Below the pieces are notes generated by a model. It was not told the DNA's origin. It did not search any database and was given only the letters and a program-made list of their open reading frames with translations. The translations under genes and the position numbers were made by a program. Below, piece by piece: positions 1 to 8,905 of a stretch of DNA of 64,000 nucleotides (position 1 is its first letter; each line of letters opens with the position of its first letter). Where the stretch lies: positions 1 through 64,000 of the forward strand of contig JAEFAI010000002.1 of NCBI GenBank assembly GCA_016291185.1, in the 5' to 3' direction. The stretch comes from Bacteroidales bacterium (GTDB lineage: Bacteria > Bacteroidota > Bacteroidia > Bacteroidales > UBA932).

Positions 1-101
1 ACGACGCACGGACCAGCCTCGATAACGGTGCACGGTATGTTCTTACCGTCGGCACCGAAAACGGAAGTCATTCCGATTTTCTTTCCAATTAATCCAGGCA
101 T
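1..101 (-). CDS. rplC: 50S ribosomal protein L3, N-terminal part
   Basis: The reverse strand from position 101 reads [20 protein letters not shown] and continues in the typical L3 N-terminus, running off the left edge of the window. L3 is a core large-subunit protein and normally follows rpsJ directly in the S10 operon. Here rpsJ lies at 5448-5753 on the same strand, so the two are separated by a tRNA and four unrelated genes. A good Bacteroidetes promoter lies 60 to 90 bases upstream, which suggests that the downstream ribosomal genes are transcribed independently. Confidence 0.95.
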   Translation of the reverse strand, partial: MPGLIGKKIGMTSVFGADGKNIPCTVIEAGPCV

Positions 102-161
102 TGGTTTGTTAATTAATTGTTTATAAACACTTTATAAGTTTCCGCGCATTTTTGCGGGCTG

Positions 162-192
162 CAAAGATACGACATTTTTCTCAAATTACAAA
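162..192 (-). promoter_or_regulatory. Bacteroidetes-type promoter for rplC
   Basis: On the minus strand, TTTG (192-189), a 19-base spacer and TATCTTTG (169-162) match the Bacteroides sigma factor consensus TTTG-N19-21-TAnnTTTG. The leader to the rplC start is about 60 bases and contains an imperfect GC hairpin (about 141-158). This supports an rplC-led operon separate from rpsL-rpsJ. Confidence 0.75.
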
Positions 193-233
193 TAGTTGAT
201 TTACAATCTTTTCATCCTGACAAACACAAAAGA

Positions 234-263
234 GATTCGCCGGTCGGAGCCGGCGAATGACGA
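234..263. repeat. REP-like palindrome, subtype CGCCGG
   Basis: The element reads GATTCGCCGG, a five-base region, then CCGGCGAATGACGA, forming an 8 to 10 bp stem. It lies between the end of manC and the rplC promoter, about 40 bases upstream of the -33 box. The following 30 bases (GGCTTGCC, then a G/C-rich stretch) recur after the half copy at 16457, so the palindrome is sometimes part of a longer repeat. Confidence 0.85.
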
Positions 264-308
264 TGAGACGGGCTTGCCGTGCGCGGGCGTTATGGATGAC
301 GAAAACTA

Positions 309-1400
309 CTAGCGGTACTCCTCGTACTCGGGCATGGCGAGGCGGGAAAGGAAGTCCTTGAGCTTCTGCTCGTCGCGCGGACAGATCATCAACACGTCCT
401 CGGTATCGATGACGATAAAGTCCTCCATCCCGCGGATCGCCAAGAGCTTGTCGTCCCGGGTGGAATAGACGATGTTGTCGGAACTGTCGACAAGCAGGCG
501 GCGGGCCGTGCGGTTAAGCGCATTGCCACGCTCGTCGTGGTAGGCAAGATACTCGTAGAGAGACTCCCAGTTACCGATATCCGCCCAGCGGAACTCCGCG
601 GGATACACCCAGGCATTGTCCGTCTTCTCCATCACGGCGTAGTCGATGGAGATGCGGGGCATATCGGTGTAGATGCGATCCACGAAGGCCTGCTGGCCGT
701 CGGTGCCGAGGGCCTCGTTCCAGCCGGTCCAGAGGCTGGTGATCTCGGGATCGTACTTTTCCAGCGCCTGCCGGATCGCATCCGCACGCCAGACGAAGAT
801 ACCGGAGTTCCAGAGGAATTCCTTCGTCTCCACGAAGACGCGGGCGAGGTCGGCGTCGGGCTTCTCGGTAAAGGTCTTGATCTTGACGGGACGGCCGTTC
901 TCGGCCTTACCCGCCATCTGAATATAGCCAAAATTGGAATCCGCACGCGTGGGAACGACGCCCAGGGTGATGAGCGCATTGCTGCCGGAAGCGTATTCGA
1001 GGGCCTCGAGCAGGGTCTTGTTGAACACGTCGTGGCGGGCGATGGCGTGGTCGGAAGGCGTCACCACGGTGACGGCGTCCGGGTCGCGCTGCAGGATCGC
1101 ATAGGTCGCGAAAGCAATACAGGGAGCGGTGTTGCGGTTGTAAGGTTCCAGCAGCAGGTTCTTCTCCGGGAGCTCCGGAAGATGGGCGCGGACCTGGTCC
1201 TGATAGCGCTCCAGGCTCACCACGAGAATATTCTCCTCGGGGATGACGACCTTCATACGGTCGTAGGTGCGGCGCAGGAAGGAGCGGCCCTGGATGCTGA
1301 AGTCGAGGAACTGCTTGGGCTGGTCAGCGCGACTGATGGGCCAGAAGCGGGAACCGATGCCGCCGGCCATGATTATACAGTAATAATGGTTATTAAGCAT
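309..1400 (-). CDS. manC: Mannose-1-phosphate guanylyltransferase
   Basis: This 363-residue protein makes GDP-mannose from mannose 1-phosphate and GTP for glycan and polysaccharide synthesis. The N-terminal nucleotide-binding motif MAGGIGSRFWPISR (about residues 11-24) and QFLDF are clear, as are EKP and NSGIF(V)W further on. The length fits the single-domain type: the C-terminal cupin (phosphomannose isomerase) domain of long ManC/AlgA proteins is absent. Its start overlaps the end of yraN by 8 bases, so it is translated as the last gene of the cdaA-mutS2-yraN-manC block. Confidence 0.9.
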   Translation of the reverse strand: MLNNHYYCIIMAGGIGSRFWPISRADQPKQFLDFSIQGRSFLRRTYDRMKVVIPEENILVVSLERYQDQVRAHLPELPEKNLLLEPYNRNTAPCIAFATYAILQRDPDAVTVVTPSDHAIARHDVFNKTLLEALEYASGSNALITLGVVPTRADSNFGYIQMAGKAENGRPVKIKTFTEKPDADLARVFVETKEFLWNSGIFVWRADAIRQALEKYDPEITSLWTGWNEALGTDGQQAFVDRIYTDMPRISIDYAVMEKTDNAWVYPAEFRWADIGNWESLYEYLAYHDERGNALNRTARRLLVDSSDNIVYSTRDDKLLAIRGMEDFIVIDTEDVLMICPRDEQKLKDFLSRLAMPEYEEYR

Positions 1401-1782
1401 ATAGTGGAGTAAAAGCTTTGGGGTAATATTCTATATCAAAATCTGCGCCTGTCCCGTAGAAGATCACCGACATCACGTCGAAAAAAACTTCCAGGTCGGC
1501 AGGAAGGTCCTTGCGGTCCTTGCCGTGCAGGAAAGCCTGCGCCGCGGCAACCAGGCGCCGCTGCTTTTCGCGGCCCACGTTGCGCTCCGGTTCAGCCATC
1601 ACCGGCGCCACACGGCTCTTCACTTCCACGAAGTGGAGCTCGTGGCCCGTGAGGGTGACGATATCCAGCTCGAGATGGCCGCCGCGCCAGTTGCGCGCCA
1701 GGATCTTGTGGCCGAGCCGGGTGAGGTAGCGGCTTGCCTCCTCTTCGCCTTTGCGGCCTACGGTCGCGCGGTCTGTTTTCAT
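1393..1782 (-). CDS. yraN: YraN family (UPF0102) endonuclease-like protein
   Basis: The 129-residue protein has the UPF0102 pattern: GRKGEEEASRYL near residues 9-20, the restriction-endonuclease-like core ELDIV (about 38-42) and FVEVKSR (about 51-57), and a basic REKQRRL helix. The fold is that of Holliday-junction-resolvase-like nucleases; a biochemical role is not established. It overlaps mutS2 by 4 bases and manC by 8 bases. The neighbour mutS2 makes a DNA-processing role plausible but unproven. Confidence 0.85.
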   Translation of the reverse strand: MKTDRATVGRKGEEEASRYLTRLGHKILARNWRGGHLELDIVTLTGHELHFVEVKSRVAPVMAEPERNVGREKQRRLVAAAQAFLHGKDRKDLPADLEVFFDVMSVIFYGTGADFDIEYYPKAFTPLYA

Positions 1783-4244
1783 AGCTTGACGACGGTTACG
1801 CCGGTGCCGCCCGTCCGCACATCTTCGTCGCTGACGGTCAGACCCGGGATGGTCCGAAGGTATTTCTGGATCTCCTCGCGCAGCACCCCGGTACCCTTGC
1901 CGTGGATGATGCGCACGGAGTCGACGCCGAGCATGACGGCGTCGTCAATGTAATGGGTCACGATGTCGAGGGCGTCGGCAAGGCGTTCGCCGCGGACATC
2001 CAACTCCGGCTTGAAGGAGAGCTTACGCTCCGTGATGGCGCTGTCCACCCGCTGCTGCACCGGGGCGAAAGCTTTGCGGGACGCTTCGCGGAATTCGTTC
2101 GAGGAAATGCGCTCCACGCGCGTGGGCGCCATGGTGCTGGTGATATTTCCCACGATCACGGTCACGGACTTGCTGCTGATCTTGGCCACTTCGCCCACGA
2201 GGCCGTTATCCTTGATGCGGACCTTCTCGCCCACCTTGAGCGCTTCGCTCCGGGCAGGTTCGGGTGCCGCGGCGGCAGCGCCGCCTTTCTTGCGCTTCTT
2301 GAGCTGCTCGAGCTTGCGGTCGATGTACTCATCGCGCTTCTTCTTCTCCCGGGACTTGCGCTCCTGAAGCGCCCCCAGGAAGCCCTGAAGCTCCAGACGC
2401 GCGGCCTTGGTCTGCTCTTTCTCAGCCTGGGCCTCCTTGATGTCGCGGATCGTCTTCTCGACCTGCTTGCCTGCGCCTTTGACAATCTTTTCGGCTTCCT
2501 GCCGGGCCTCGTCGAGGATGGCCTTCTTCTGCTGGCGGATGTCCTCGAGTTCTTTCTCGTAGCGCTCCGTGATGCCTTCGAGGGCCTTGTCGGTATGCTT
2601 GATCTTCTGGAGTTTCTCGTCCAGGGCCCGACGGTTGCGCGCGATCTTGCGGAGGTTGCGTTCGATCCCGACGAACTCCTCGCCGGCGCGCGTCTCCGCG
2701 TCCTTGACGATGCTCTCCGGCAGGCGCATCTTGCGCGCCAGCTCGAAGGCAAAGGAGTTGCCGGGCAAGCCGATCTCCAGCTGGAACATCGGGGCGATCT
2801 TCGCCGCGTCGTAGAGCATGGCGCCGTTGACCACATGCGTGTCGGCGCCGGCCGCGTAGAGTTTGAGGTTGGTGTAGTGCGTGGTGATCACGCCCCGCAC
2901 GCCGCGGCGGTCGAGCTCGGCGAGGATCGCTTCGGCGATGGCGCCGCCGGCCGCAGGCTCCGTGCCGGAGCCGAATTCGTCGATGAGCACGAGGGTCCGC
3001 TCGTCAGCGTCGGCGAGCAGCTCGCGCATGTCGGCAAGGAAGGAACTGTAGGTACTCAGGTCGTCCTCGAGATTCTGGTCGTCTCCGATGCTCACGGCGA
3101 TGCGATCGAAGACCGGCAGCTCGGAGCTCTCGGAAGTGGGGATGAGCATGCCCCACTGGAACATATACTGAAGCAATCCGACCGTCTTGAGGCAGACGGA
3201 CTTGCCGCCGGCGTTGGGGCCGGAGATAAGCAGGATGCGCTTCTGCGGGCTCAGCGTGACGGTGAGCGGCACGATGCTGCGCCCTTCGCGCGTGAGCGCC
3301 TTCTCCAACAGGGGATGACGCGCTTTGCGCAGCGACAGGCTTCCGTCGGTCGAGACGACGGGCATGCCAGCCACGAAGTCGAGGGCCGTCTGCGCCTTGG
3401 CCATCAGGAAGTCCAGCTCGCCGATGAAGGCGGCGCCGCCCAGCAGGTCAGGCAGATAGGGACGCAGGAAGTCGGTGAACTCGAGCAGGATCTTGCGGAT
3501 CTCGCGTTCCTCCTCGAAATGAAGCTCTGCGATATCGTTCTCCAGCTCGATGATCTCGGCTGGCTCGATGAAGGCGGTCTTGCCGGAGGCGGACACGTCA
3601 TGCACGAAGCCGGGCAGCTTGCGCTTGGCGGAGGTGCCTACCGGAATCAGATATTTGCCGTCGCGGATGGTCACGTCCGCGTCGGCGTCCACGACCCCGT
3701 CCTCCTGCGCCTGGCGCAGGATGGCCCCGGCGCGCTTGGAGATGGCGGCCTCCTTGCTGCGGAGGTCGCGCCGGATCTCGAAAAGGTGGTCCGAGGCGGA
3801 GTCCTTGATGTCTCCGTATTTGTCGAGGATGGACTCGATGCGCCGCTGCACCTCCGGGAAGGAGCGGACCGGCGAAGCGAGCCGCTCGAGCTGCGGGTAG
3901 ATCCCGCTCTTGATGCTGCCGAAGAAATGCAGGACGCGGCGGATCGTGTCCGTCACGGTCTTGAGCTTGCCCAGGGAGAGCACGTCGATGCAGGCGCCGT
4001 CGCGCTCAAGCGCCGACAGGAAGGGAATGGCGTCGATGTAGCCCGTGGTCGGGAAATTCTCCTCGAACATCAGCACCAGGCGCATCTCGTCGGTCAGGGC
4101 GAGCCGCTGGCGGATGATGTCGGGGTCGGTCGAGAAGTCCTCTTCGGCCACCCGCCCGGCGGCGTAGTCCGTCAGGCAGCGGTCGGCAATCATCTTGCGG
4201 ATCTTGTCGAAACCGAGTTTGCTTTCCAGTCGCGCGTGGGTCAT
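1779..4244 (-). CDS. mutS2: MutS2 family ATPase/endonuclease
   Basis: The 821-residue protein has the MutS core and clamp, Walker A SGPNAGGKS (about residue 340), Walker B LVLIDEFGSGTEP, a long charged coiled coil (about 500-640), and a C-terminal Smr nuclease domain with LDVRG and HGKG motifs. MutS2 acts on branched DNA and, in some bacteria, on collided ribosomes rather than in mismatch repair. The start at 4244 (MTHARLESK) is chosen because it makes an ATGA overlap with the cdaA stop. The longer open frame upstream is an arginine-rich shadow of cdaA. Confidence 0.93.
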   Translation of the reverse strand: MTHARLESKLGFDKIRKMIADRCLTDYAAGRVAEEDFSTDPDIIRQRLALTDEMRLVLMFEENFPTTGYIDAIPFLSALERDGACIDVLSLGKLKTVTDTIRRVLHFFGSIKSGIYPQLERLASPVRSFPEVQRRIESILDKYGDIKDSASDHLFEIRRDLRSKEAAISKRAGAILRQAQEDGVVDADADVTIRDGKYLIPVGTSAKRKLPGFVHDVSASGKTAFIEPAEIIELENDIAELHFEEEREIRKILLEFTDFLRPYLPDLLGGAAFIGELDFLMAKAQTALDFVAGMPVVSTDGSLSLRKARHPLLEKALTREGRSIVPLTVTLSPQKRILLISGPNAGGKSVCLKTVGLLQYMFQWGMLIPTSESSELPVFDRIAVSIGDDQNLEDDLSTYSSFLADMRELLADADERTLVLIDEFGSGTEPAAGGAIAEAILAELDRRGVRGVITTHYTNLKLYAAGADTHVVNGAMLYDAAKIAPMFQLEIGLPGNSFAFELARKMRLPESIVKDAETRAGEEFVGIERNLRKIARNRRALDEKLQKIKHTDKALEGITERYEKELEDIRQQKKAILDEARQEAEKIVKGAGKQVEKTIRDIKEAQAEKEQTKAARLELQGFLGALQERKSREKKKRDEYIDRKLEQLKKRKKGGAAAAAPEPARSEALKVGEKVRIKDNGLVGEVAKISSKSVTVIVGNITSTMAPTRVERISSNEFREASRKAFAPVQQRVDSAITERKLSFKPELDVRGERLADALDIVTHYIDDAVMLGVDSVRIIHGKGTGVLREEIQKYLRTIPGLTVSDEDVRTGGTGVTVVKL

Positions 4245-5032
4245 TCCGTCTTCTCTCCGAGCAGCAGGTTCAAGGTGTTGATGGATTCGATCGGAGTGAT
4301 GCGTCCGGCGCGCACGAGCGAGATGCCGCCCGTCTCCTCGCTGACGACGATGACGTCGGCGTCGCACTGCTCGGAGATGCCGATAGCGGCCTTGTGGCGC
4401 ATGCCGTAACGGGCCGGCAGGTCGGTGCGCTCCGTGATCGGGAGGGTGCAGCGGGCCGCGGCGATGCGGTTGCCCGAGATGATCATCGCACCGTCGTGCA
4501 GGGGGGAATTCTTGAAGAAGATATTCATGATCAGGCGGCGGCTGATCTCGGCATCCACCACGTCGCCGGTGGCGACGATATCATCCAGCGAGTTGCGGCG
4601 CAGGATGAGGATGAGTGCGCCCTGCTTCTGCGCAGCCATCTCCCGAACGGCCTCCGTGATCTCGCGCAGGGCCTTCACGTCCACCTGGCTGGGACGCAGG
4701 GAGGGAATGAGCCACTGCAGGAAGCCCGGCCGCTGAAGCGTCGTCTCGGCCTTGCGGCCCAGGGAGTTCAGGAAGCGGCGCACCTCCGGCTGGAAAATGA
4801 CAATCAACGCCACGGCACCCATGTCGATGACGGTACCGAGCAGCGAAGAGACCATCTTCATGCCAATGGCCGCCGCAATCACGCGGACAAGCAGAACGAT
4901 GATGATGGCAATGAAAATGTTGATGGCAGTTGACCCGCGAATCCACCTGAAAATCAGGAAGATAACCAGGGCTACCATCAAGATGTCAAGGACATCTATC
5001 CAGGAAAAGTCCAAAAATTCCAGCATCACCAA
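4241..5032 (-). CDS. cdaA: Diadenylate cyclase, CdaA type (c-di-AMP synthase)
   Basis: The 263-residue protein has three N-terminal membrane helices (about 11-29, 37-55, 66-80) and a DisA_N domain that condenses two ATP into c-di-AMP. The DGA motif is at 180-182. The second motif, normally RHR, reads RHK at 212-214 (GMRHKAAIGIS). It is the first gene of a four-gene overlapping block. A start at Met3 (5026) is equally possible. c-di-AMP usually governs osmolyte and potassium balance; there is no receptor gene nearby. Confidence 0.9.
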   Translation of the reverse strand: MVMLEFLDFSWIDVLDILMVALVIFLIFRWIRGSTAINIFIAIIIVLLVRVIAAAIGMKMVSSLLGTVIDMGAVALIVIFQPEVRRFLNSLGRKAETTLQRPGFLQWLIPSLRPSQVDVKALREITEAVREMAAQKQGALILILRRNSLDDIVATGDVVDAEISRRLIMNIFFKNSPLHDGAMIISGNRIAAARCTLPITERTDLPARYGMRHKAAIGISEQCDADVIVVSEETGGISLVRAGRITPIESINTLNLLLGEKTE

Positions 5033-5058
5033 ACGAATTCAATGTGCAAGCACACTTA

Positions 5059-5066
5059 CAAATATA
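5059..5066 (-). promoter_or_regulatory. Candidate -7 box for the cdaA block
   Basis: TATATTTG on the minus strand, 26 bases before the cdaA start, matches TAnnTTTG. No TTTG stands at the proper distance (CTTG lies 16 bases upstream), so the promoter is only partly supported. Confidence 0.45.
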
Positions 5067-5195
5067 GCAAAAAATAGGATAACAAGCGCGTCCTCCAGAC
5101 CACGCGAAAGCCCGGCCGATGATGTGACTTCGGTGCAGCGCCTGTCCGCCTTGGCAACTCGGAGGCATACAGTGAATCTGGACTTCACTGGCAAC

Positions 5196-5250
5196 TCGGA
5201 GGCCGAAGGCCGACCGAGGGGGCCGCGGGGGATCCCTCCCCCGCTGAATA
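5196..5250. repeat. Copy of the TCGGAG/GGGGG intergenic repeat
   Basis: TCGGAG, a CGAC box, GGGGG and a GGGGGATCC-type hairpin align with the copies at 30945-30994 and 40499-40550. All three lie directly downstream of a gene or tRNA. The preceding stretch, 5067-5195, holds two copies of GGCAACTCGGAGG (5154 and 5190) and one CACGCGAAAGCCCGGCC word shared with 5277-5293. No gene is visible there. Confidence 0.6.
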
Positions 5251-5258
5251 AGCGAAGC

Positions 5259-5332
5259 GGTTCAAGTCCTGCAGGGCACGCGAAAGCCCGGCCGTGTGGC
5301 CGGGCTCGCGTGGTCCCTGCAGGACTTGAACC
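5259..5332. repeat. Long hairpin whose one arm is the tRNA 3' end
   Basis: An 18-base word (5259-5276) is the exact inverse of 5315-5332, the T-arm and acceptor end of the tRNA. Inside are CACGCGA/TCGCGTG and GCCCGGCC/GGCCGGGC, closed by a 4-base loop (5294-5297). In total 33 base pairs form, with only two 2-base bulges. The inner GC stem is the likely transcription terminator of the tRNA; the outer arms are a duplicated, inverted tRNA fragment. Confidence 0.9.
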
Positions 5333-5385
5333 TGCGACCCGCTGATTATGAGTCAGCTGCTGCTAACCAACTGAGCTAAGGGACC
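5312..5385 (-). tRNA. tRNA with CAU anticodon (Ile2 or elongator Met)
   Basis: The 74-nt cloverleaf has a perfect GGTCCCT/AGGGACC acceptor stem, D-arm TAGCTCAGTTGGTTAG, anticodon stem GCTGA/TCAGC around CTCATAA, and T-arm GCAGGTTCAAGTCCTGC. No CCA is encoded. The acceptor and T-arm resemble the lysidine-modified tRNA-Ile2 of other bacteria (E. coli ileX) more than elongator tRNA-Met, but I cannot separate them by eye. It lies downstream of rpsJ on the same strand. Confidence 0.92.
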
Positions 5386-5387
5386 GA

Positions 5388-5420
5388 ATACAGGACCGCC
5401 CTACCGGGACGGCCCTGTAT
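5388..5420 (-). terminator. Hairpin between rpsJ and the tRNA
   Basis: ATACAGG, CCG and CC pair with their complements around a 4-base loop, with two G-U wobbles, giving about 14 pairs. No U-tract follows, so it may be a processing site separating the rpsJ message from the tRNA rather than a terminator. Confidence 0.5.
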
Positions 5421-5447
5421 GTTCGTTACTCTGTATGCCGATCAGGC

Positions 5448-5753
5448 TCAGACCTTGATCTCGACCTCCACACCGGAGGGGAGCTCAAGCTTCATCAGAG
5501 CGTCCACCGTCTTGGCGTTGGACTCCTCGATGTCAAGAAGCCGGCGATAGGAGTCGAGCTCGAACTGCTCGCGGGCCTTCTTGTTCACGAAGGTGGAGCG
5601 GTTCACGGTGAAGATCTTCTTGTTGGTGGGAAGGGGAATGGGGCCATTCACCTTAGCGCCGGTAGACTTCACGGTCTCGACAATCTTGGCCGCGGACTTG
5701 TCCACGAGCATATGGTCGAAAGACTTGAGTTTGATTCTAATTTTCTGGCTCAT
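5448..5753 (-). CDS. rpsJ: 30S ribosomal protein S10
   Basis: The 101-residue protein starts [20 protein letters not shown] and ends with GVEVEIKV, typical of S10 in length and sequence. S10 sits in the small subunit head and also acts with Nus factors in antitermination. It ends the rpsL-rpsG-fusA-rpsJ block (26 bases after fusA). The S10 operon does not continue: a tRNA and cdaA follow instead of rplC. Confidence 0.97.
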   Translation of the reverse strand: MSQKIRIKLKSFDHMLVDKSAAKIVETVKSTGAKVNGPIPLPTNKKIFTVNRSTFVNKKAREQFELDSYRRLLDIEESNAKTVDALMKLELPSGVEVEIKV

Positions 5754-5779
5754 ATCAAAAGCTTTTTTTCATTTCAATA

Positions 5780-7897
5780 CTATTCGTCGTCGGACGGCAC
5801 GTGATAACCGCTCTTCTCCACGATGTCCTTGGCCATGGCGGCCGGGACCTCGGCGTAGTGGTCGAACGACATCGTGCTGGTGGCACGGCCTGAAGACAGG
5901 GTGCGGAGCACGGTGACGTAGCCGAACTGCTCGGAGAGGGGCACGAAGGCCTTCACGATACGGGCGCCATTGGACGTCGAATCCATCGCGACAATCTGTC
6001 CGCGGCGACGGTTGAGGTCGCCCACGATGTCGCCCATGTAGTCCTCCGGGGTCACAACCTCGAGGTTCATGATGGGCTCCAGGATGACAGGCTTGCACTT
6101 CGGACAAGCGTGACGGAACGCCATACGTGCGGCCAGCTCGAAGGAGAGCTGATCGGAGTCCACCGGGTGGAAGGAACCGTCCAGCAGGGTGACCTTCAGG
6201 GAAGGCACCTCGTAACCGGCCAGGACACCGTTCGCCATCGCGGACTCGAAGCCCTTCTGTACGCAGGGCACGAATTCCTTCGGCACGTTGCCGCCCTTGA
6301 CCTGGTTGTCGAACTGGAGGCCCTGCACGCCCTCGTCGGCGGGACCGATTTCGACGATGATGTCAGCAAATTTACCACGGCCACCCGTCTGCTTCTTGAA
6401 CACCTCACGGTGCTGGTAGGACGTGGTGATCGCCTCTTTGTAGTTGACCTGCGGAGCACCCTGGTTGATCTCGACGCCGAACTCGCGGCGCAGACGGTCC
6501 ACGATGATGTCGAGGTGGAGCTCACCCATACCGCTGATGACGGTCTGGCCCGTGTCGGCGTCAGACTTGACGGTAAAGGTCGGATCCTCCTCGGCGAGCT
6601 TGCTGAGCGCAACGCCCAGCTTGTCGAGGTCCTTCTGCGTCTTGGGCTCCACGGCGATACCGATCACAGGATCGGGGAATTCCATGGATTCCAGGGAGTA
6701 GCGGTGATCCTCGGCGCAAATCGTGTCGCCGGTGCGGAGATCCTTGAAGCCGACCGCCGCGCAGATGTCTCCGGCCTCCACGAACTCGATCGGGTTCTGG
6801 TGGTTGGAGTGCATCTGGTAGAGACGGGCCACGCGCTCCTTCTTCCCGGAACGGGAATTGAGCACGTAGGAACCGGCATCCAGGTGTCCGGAATAAACGC
6901 GGATATATGCCAGACGTCCCACGAACGGGTCGGTCGCAATCTTGAACACAAGACCGCAGAACGGCTCGGTAGCCTGGGGCTTCAACATAATTTCCTGATC
7001 GTTCGCCAGGTTCGTACCCTTCGTCTCGCCGATGTCGATCGGGGACGGGAGGTAACGCATGACGGCGTCCAGCAGGAACTGGACACCCTTGTTCTTGAAC
7101 GAAGAACCGCAGCATGCAGGAACAATCTGCATGGCGATCGTACCCTTGCGGAGCGCAGCGATGAGCTCCTCCTCCGTAATGGACTCGGGCGCCTCGAAGT
7201 ACTTGTCCATCAAGGCGTCGTCGCACTCGGCGGCGGACTCAATCAGCTTGTCGCGCCACAGAGCGACGATATCCTGCATATCCTCGGGGATATCCTGGAT
7301 GTCGTAGTTCACCAGCTCGTCGCCGGGCCGGTAAATGATCGCTTTGCGGGCAATCAGGTCAACAATACCTTTGAAATTCTCCTCCGAGCCAATCGGGAGG
7401 CAGATCGGAACAGCAGTGGCACCGAGCTTGGTCTTGATTTCCTCGACACAGGCGAGGAAGTCAGCACCGACGCGGTCCATCTTGTTCACATAGGCAATCT
7501 TCGGCACATGGTACTTGTCCGCCTGGCGCCAAACCGTCTCGGACTGGGGCTGAACCCGCCCCACGGCGCAGAACGTTGCGACAGTACCGTCCAAAACACG
7601 GAGGGAACGTTCGACCTCCACAGTGAAATCAACGTGGCCCGGAGTATCGATCAGGTTGATCTGATACGTGTCCCCGTTGTAGTGCCAGAACGCGGTGGTT
7701 GCGGCAGAAGTAATGGTGATACCACGCTCCTGCTCCTGCACCATCCAGTCCATCGTAGCTGCACCTTCATGGACCTCACCGATTTTGTGAGTCTTACCAG
7801 TGTAGTAGAGGATGCGCTCGGACGTGGTGGTCTTACCGGCATCGATGTGCGCCATGATGCCGATGTTCCTCGTGTACTTGAGATCTCTCTTAGCCAT
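5780..7897 (-). CDS. fusA: Elongation factor G
   Basis: The 705-residue translational GTPase drives ribosomal translocation. The G1 loop [19 protein letters not shown] (about residues 16-34), switch region [16 protein letters not shown] and NKMD motifs are intact. Domains II to V follow at usual length, including GMGELHLDI. It lies between rpsG and rpsJ in the normal str-operon order. Confidence 0.97.
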   Translation of the reverse strand: MAKRDLKYTRNIGIMAHIDAGKTTTSERILYYTGKTHKIGEVHEGAATMDWMVQEQERGITITSAATTAFWHYNGDTYQINLIDTPGHVDFTVEVERSLRVLDGTVATFCAVGRVQPQSETVWRQADKYHVPKIAYVNKMDRVGADFLACVEEIKTKLGATAVPICLPIGSEENFKGIVDLIARKAIIYRPGDELVNYDIQDIPEDMQDIVALWRDKLIESAAECDDALMDKYFEAPESITEEELIAALRKGTIAMQIVPACCGSSFKNKGVQFLLDAVMRYLPSPIDIGETKGTNLANDQEIMLKPQATEPFCGLVFKIATDPFVGRLAYIRVYSGHLDAGSYVLNSRSGKKERVARLYQMHSNHQNPIEFVEAGDICAAVGFKDLRTGDTICAEDHRYSLESMEFPDPVIGIAVEPKTQKDLDKLGVALSKLAEEDPTFTVKSDADTGQTVISGMGELHLDIIVDRLRREFGVEINQGAPQVNYKEAITTSYQHREVFKKQTGGRGKFADIIVEIGPADEGVQGLQFDNQVKGGNVPKEFVPCVQKGFESAMANGVLAGYEVPSLKVTLLDGSFHPVDSDQLSFELAARMAFRHACPKCKPVILEPIMNLEVVTPEDYMGDIVGDLNRRRGQIVAMDSTSNGARIVKAFVPLSEQFGYVTVLRTLSSGRATSTMSFDHYAEVPAAMAKDIVEKSGYHVPSDDE

Positions 7898-7922
7898 CTA
7901 ACAAACTTAAACCAAAAATCAA

Positions 7923-8399
7923 TTAAAAGCGGAAATGGGCGAAGGCCTTGTTGGCCTCAGCCATCTTGTGCATATCTTCCTTCCGCTTGAAGGCGCCGCC
8001 TTCGTTGTTGTAAGCTGCGATAATCTCGGCACAGAGTTTTTCAGCCATCGAGCGGCCGGAGCGTTTGCGGGCGAAGGCAATCATATTCTTCATCGAGAGA
8101 GAAACCTTCCGCTCAGGGCGCAACTCGGTAGGCACCTGGAAGTTGGCGCCGCCAATACGGCGGGACTTGACCTCGATCTGCGGGGTCACGTTCTCGAGCG
8201 CCTTCCTCCAAATATCCAGAGGAGCCTTGTCAGAATCTTTCATCTTCTCGCCTACCATGTCAATGGCATCGTAAAAAATAGAATACGCGATACTCTTCTT
8301 CCCCTGCAACATCAGGTTATTCACGAAGCGGGTGACCTGCGTGTCGTGAAACTTGGGATCAGGAAGTAGAATCCTCTTCTTAGGCTTTGCTTTTCTCAT
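7923..8399 (-). CDS. rpsG: 30S ribosomal protein S7
   Basis: The 158-residue protein begins [17 protein letters not shown] and contains [18 protein letters not shown], the conserved S7 core that binds the 3' major domain of 16S rRNA. It lies 37 bases after rpsL and 25 bases before fusA on the same transcript. Confidence 0.97.
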   Translation of the reverse strand: MRKAKPKKRILLPDPKFHDTQVTRFVNNLMLQGKKSIAYSIFYDAIDMVGEKMKDSDKAPLDIWRKALENVTPQIEVKSRRIGGANFQVPTELRPERKVSLSMKNMIAFARKRSGRSMAEKLCAEIIAAYNNEGGAFKRKEDMHKMAEANKAFAHFRF

Positions 8400-8436
8400 T
8401 GTTGTGAAAAATTAAATTAAAACCATCCTTCGGCAA

Positions 8437-8808
8437 TTACTTCGGCCTCTTGGCGCCGTAGAGCGAACGGGACTGGGTCCGTCCTTCCACGCCGGCAGTA
8501 TCCAAAGCACCGCGGAGGATGTGGTAACGTACACCAGGGAGGTCCTTGACACGACCACCGCGCACGAGCACGATGGAGTGCTCCTGCAGGTTGTGACCCT
8601 CGCCCGGAATGTAGGCATTGACCTCTTTAGAATTCGTGAGACGTACACGCGCGACCTTACGCATAGCGGAGTTCGGCTTCTTAGGAGTCGTCGTATAGAC
8701 TCTCAAGCATACGCCACGCTTCTGAGGACAAGCATCCAACGCACGAGATTTCGACTTGACTTCGATAACCTCGCGTCCTTTGCGAACCAATTGTTGAATT
8801 GTTGGCAT
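8437..8808 (-). CDS. rpsL: 30S ribosomal protein S12
   Basis: The 123-residue protein starts [14 protein letters not shown] and has the decoding-site segments TTPKKPNSA (about 41-49) and [12 protein letters not shown] (about 85-96). Lys44 of KKPNS and Lys of VKDLPG are the wild-type residues at positions where streptomycin resistance changes usually occur. It is the first gene of the str block, with a strong promoter and a hairpin leader upstream. Confidence 0.97.
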   Translation of the reverse strand: MPTIQQLVRKGREVIEVKSKSRALDACPQKRGVCLRVYTTTPKKPNSAMRKVARVRLTNSKEVNAYIPGEGHNLQEHSIVLVRGGRVKDLPGVRYHILRGALDTAGVEGRTQSRSLYGAKRPK

Positions 8809-8830
8809 AAATGATTGTTAATAAATAAAT

Positions 8831-8858
8831 TATAAAAAGCCCCCTGTTTTTGGGGGCT
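8831..8858 (-). terminator. Terminator-like hairpin in the rpsL leader
   Basis: On the minus strand AGCCCCC and GGGGGCT pair around a 7-base loop and are followed by UUUUUAUA. The hairpin begins right after the expected transcription start and precedes rpsL by about 20 bases. Its form is that of an intrinsic terminator, so it could attenuate the str operon or protect the 5' end. Confidence 0.6.
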
Positions 8859-8859
8859 G

Positions 8860-8890
8860 CAAATATACGGAAAAATCCGTAAAACGCAAA
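8860..8890 (-). promoter_or_regulatory. Bacteroidetes-type promoter for rpsL-rpsG-fusA-rpsJ
   Basis: TTTG (8890-8887), exactly 19 bases, and TATATTTG (8867-8860) on the minus strand match the consensus fully. The start would fall a few bases downstream, at the foot of the leader hairpin. Confidence 0.85.
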
Positions 8891-8905
8891 ATATTGATTG
8901 CAAAA

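Noticed and set aside
4245..4367. N-terminal extension of mutS2
   Set aside because: It is arginine- and histidine-rich and lies wholly inside cdaA; the ATGA overlap marks the real start.
1902..4409. An 835-codon plus-strand frame opposite mutS2
   Set aside because: It is a shadow of mutS2 with leucine, aspartate and valine bias and no recognisable family.
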